21,744 bases of DNA from Pelargonium nanum (taxonomy: Eukaryota > Streptophyta > Magnoliopsida > Geraniales > Geraniaceae). The notes beneath the pieces were generated by a model. That model did no database searches and was not told the origin of the DNA. It saw only the letters and a program-made list of their open reading frames with translations. Both the position numbers and the translations under genes were made by a program. The DNA lies in assembly GCA_036897485.1 (NCBI GenBank), contig JAYMTF010001708.1:1-21744 (forward strand). The letters are read 5' to 3'. This document shows positions 21,196-21,744 of the stretch, piece by piece. Numbering within the stretch: the stretch's first letter is position 1; every line of letters begins with the position of its first letter.

Positions 21196-21744
21196 GCTCT
21201 GTAGTAGGCAGCGGCTTTAGGGTTTTAAAGCAGCGAATGCGGCTCCGTTGGGGCGGCGGCTACGGCTCACTTGAGCGGTGGCGCTGGTCACTTGGTGGTC
21301 GTTCTATCTCTAGGAGTGTATTGCTTGTAGGGCAACTAAGGTCGGCTAGGGTTTTAGGGTGTGTGGGGCTTTGAAGAGCGGCTAGGGTTTTCGTCTGTGG
21401 CGCGTCGACAAAGGAAGGTTTAGGGCATCAGAATCATCTTCGGAGATTGCAAATATGGCGGAGTACAGTCCGGGGGTACGAGGTGGCCCCTGTGATAGGA
21501 TCAGGTCACATGTAAGCCGAGATCGATGGGGTCTGGTTCTGCAAGTTGTGTCCATGGTCGTTTTGTGGTTGTAAGAGGTTGTTCGACAGATCGGGGGGAG
21601 GGTTTACCTAGTGCCCCTGATTTGATTATTCGGATAGTACTCGAGATCCTGGAGCACGTGAGCGTTGCGATTTGCAGATTGGGGGGAGGGTCTACTCAGT
21701 GCCCCTGATTTGTTCATTTGGTTTGTACCCAAGATAAACGGGTA
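21196..21744 (+). mobile_element. GC-rich 5' end of a putative LINE-type element, cut by the window edge
   Basis: Composition shifts abruptly from AT-rich to GC-rich at about 21196. Repeated GGCTAGGGTTTT-type phrases (21340-21395) and GGCGGCGGC follow, then two 38-base blocks at 21587-21624 and 21675-21712 that agree at 34 positions (period 88 bp). Plant L1-type LINEs often begin with GC-rich, repeat-bearing untranslated regions of this kind. No ORF1 or reverse transcriptase is visible before the edge. The alternative is a promoter or CpG-rich leader of a host gene to the right. The class is an inference. Confidence 0.35.

Overview
The window is nuclear DNA of a flowering plant, most likely a eudicot. 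The protein-coding genes carry many short GT-AG introns in AT-rich sequence. One promoter has telo-box and site II motifs typical of plant ribosomal protein genes. The products are plant types: a BAHD acyltransferase and a pollen Ole e 1-like secreted protein. SINEs and MITEs fill the space between genes. I cannot name the species.

Layout. Positions 1-3600 hold no convincing gene. They contain an AT microsatellite, three or four tRNA-derived SINEs and an orphan promoter-like stretch near 960-1270. A two-exon Ole e 1-domain gene lies at 3715-4319 (+). Positions 4320-8755 are gene-poor. They contain an unusual 183-bp inverted-repeat element built from a minisatellite (4966-5148), a diverged direct repeat pair, a possible retroelement remnant, a GC-richer promoter-like island (7681-7920) and a clean hAT-like MITE with an 8-bp target duplication (8042-8301). 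A two-exon BAHD acyltransferase lies at 8756-10143 (-). Its closest family by sequence is omega-hydroxyacid/fatty alcohol hydroxycinnamoyl transferase, of suberin, cutin and wax metabolism. A 15-exon ARP2 gene (actin-related protein 2 of the ARP2/3 complex) spans 11086-16730 (-). It carries a Stowaway-like MITE in one intron and a SINE fragment in another. ARP2 is head to head with a seven-coding-exon gene for 60S ribosomal protein eL8 (L7a) at 17685-19830 (+). The 954 bp between the two start codons contain a 72-codon upstream ORF, a foldback repeat and the ribosomal protein promoter. Positions 19831-21195 are AT-rich with no gene seen. The last 550 bp turn GC-rich, contain an 88-bp-period repeat and resemble the 5' end of a LINE-type element cut by the window edge.

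All four genes could be joined exon by exon with intact GT-AG junctions and no internal stops: 170 aa, 432 aa, 389 aa and 259 aa. They serve unrelated functions (secreted cell-wall or pollen-type protein, lipid-phenolic ester synthesis, actin nucleation, translation), so the window is ordinary gene space and not a cluster. I found no operon-like system, defence system or biosynthetic cluster. The points most worth checking are the minisatellite-like inverted-repeat element, the SINE cluster and the organisation of the ARP2/eL8 divergent promoter.
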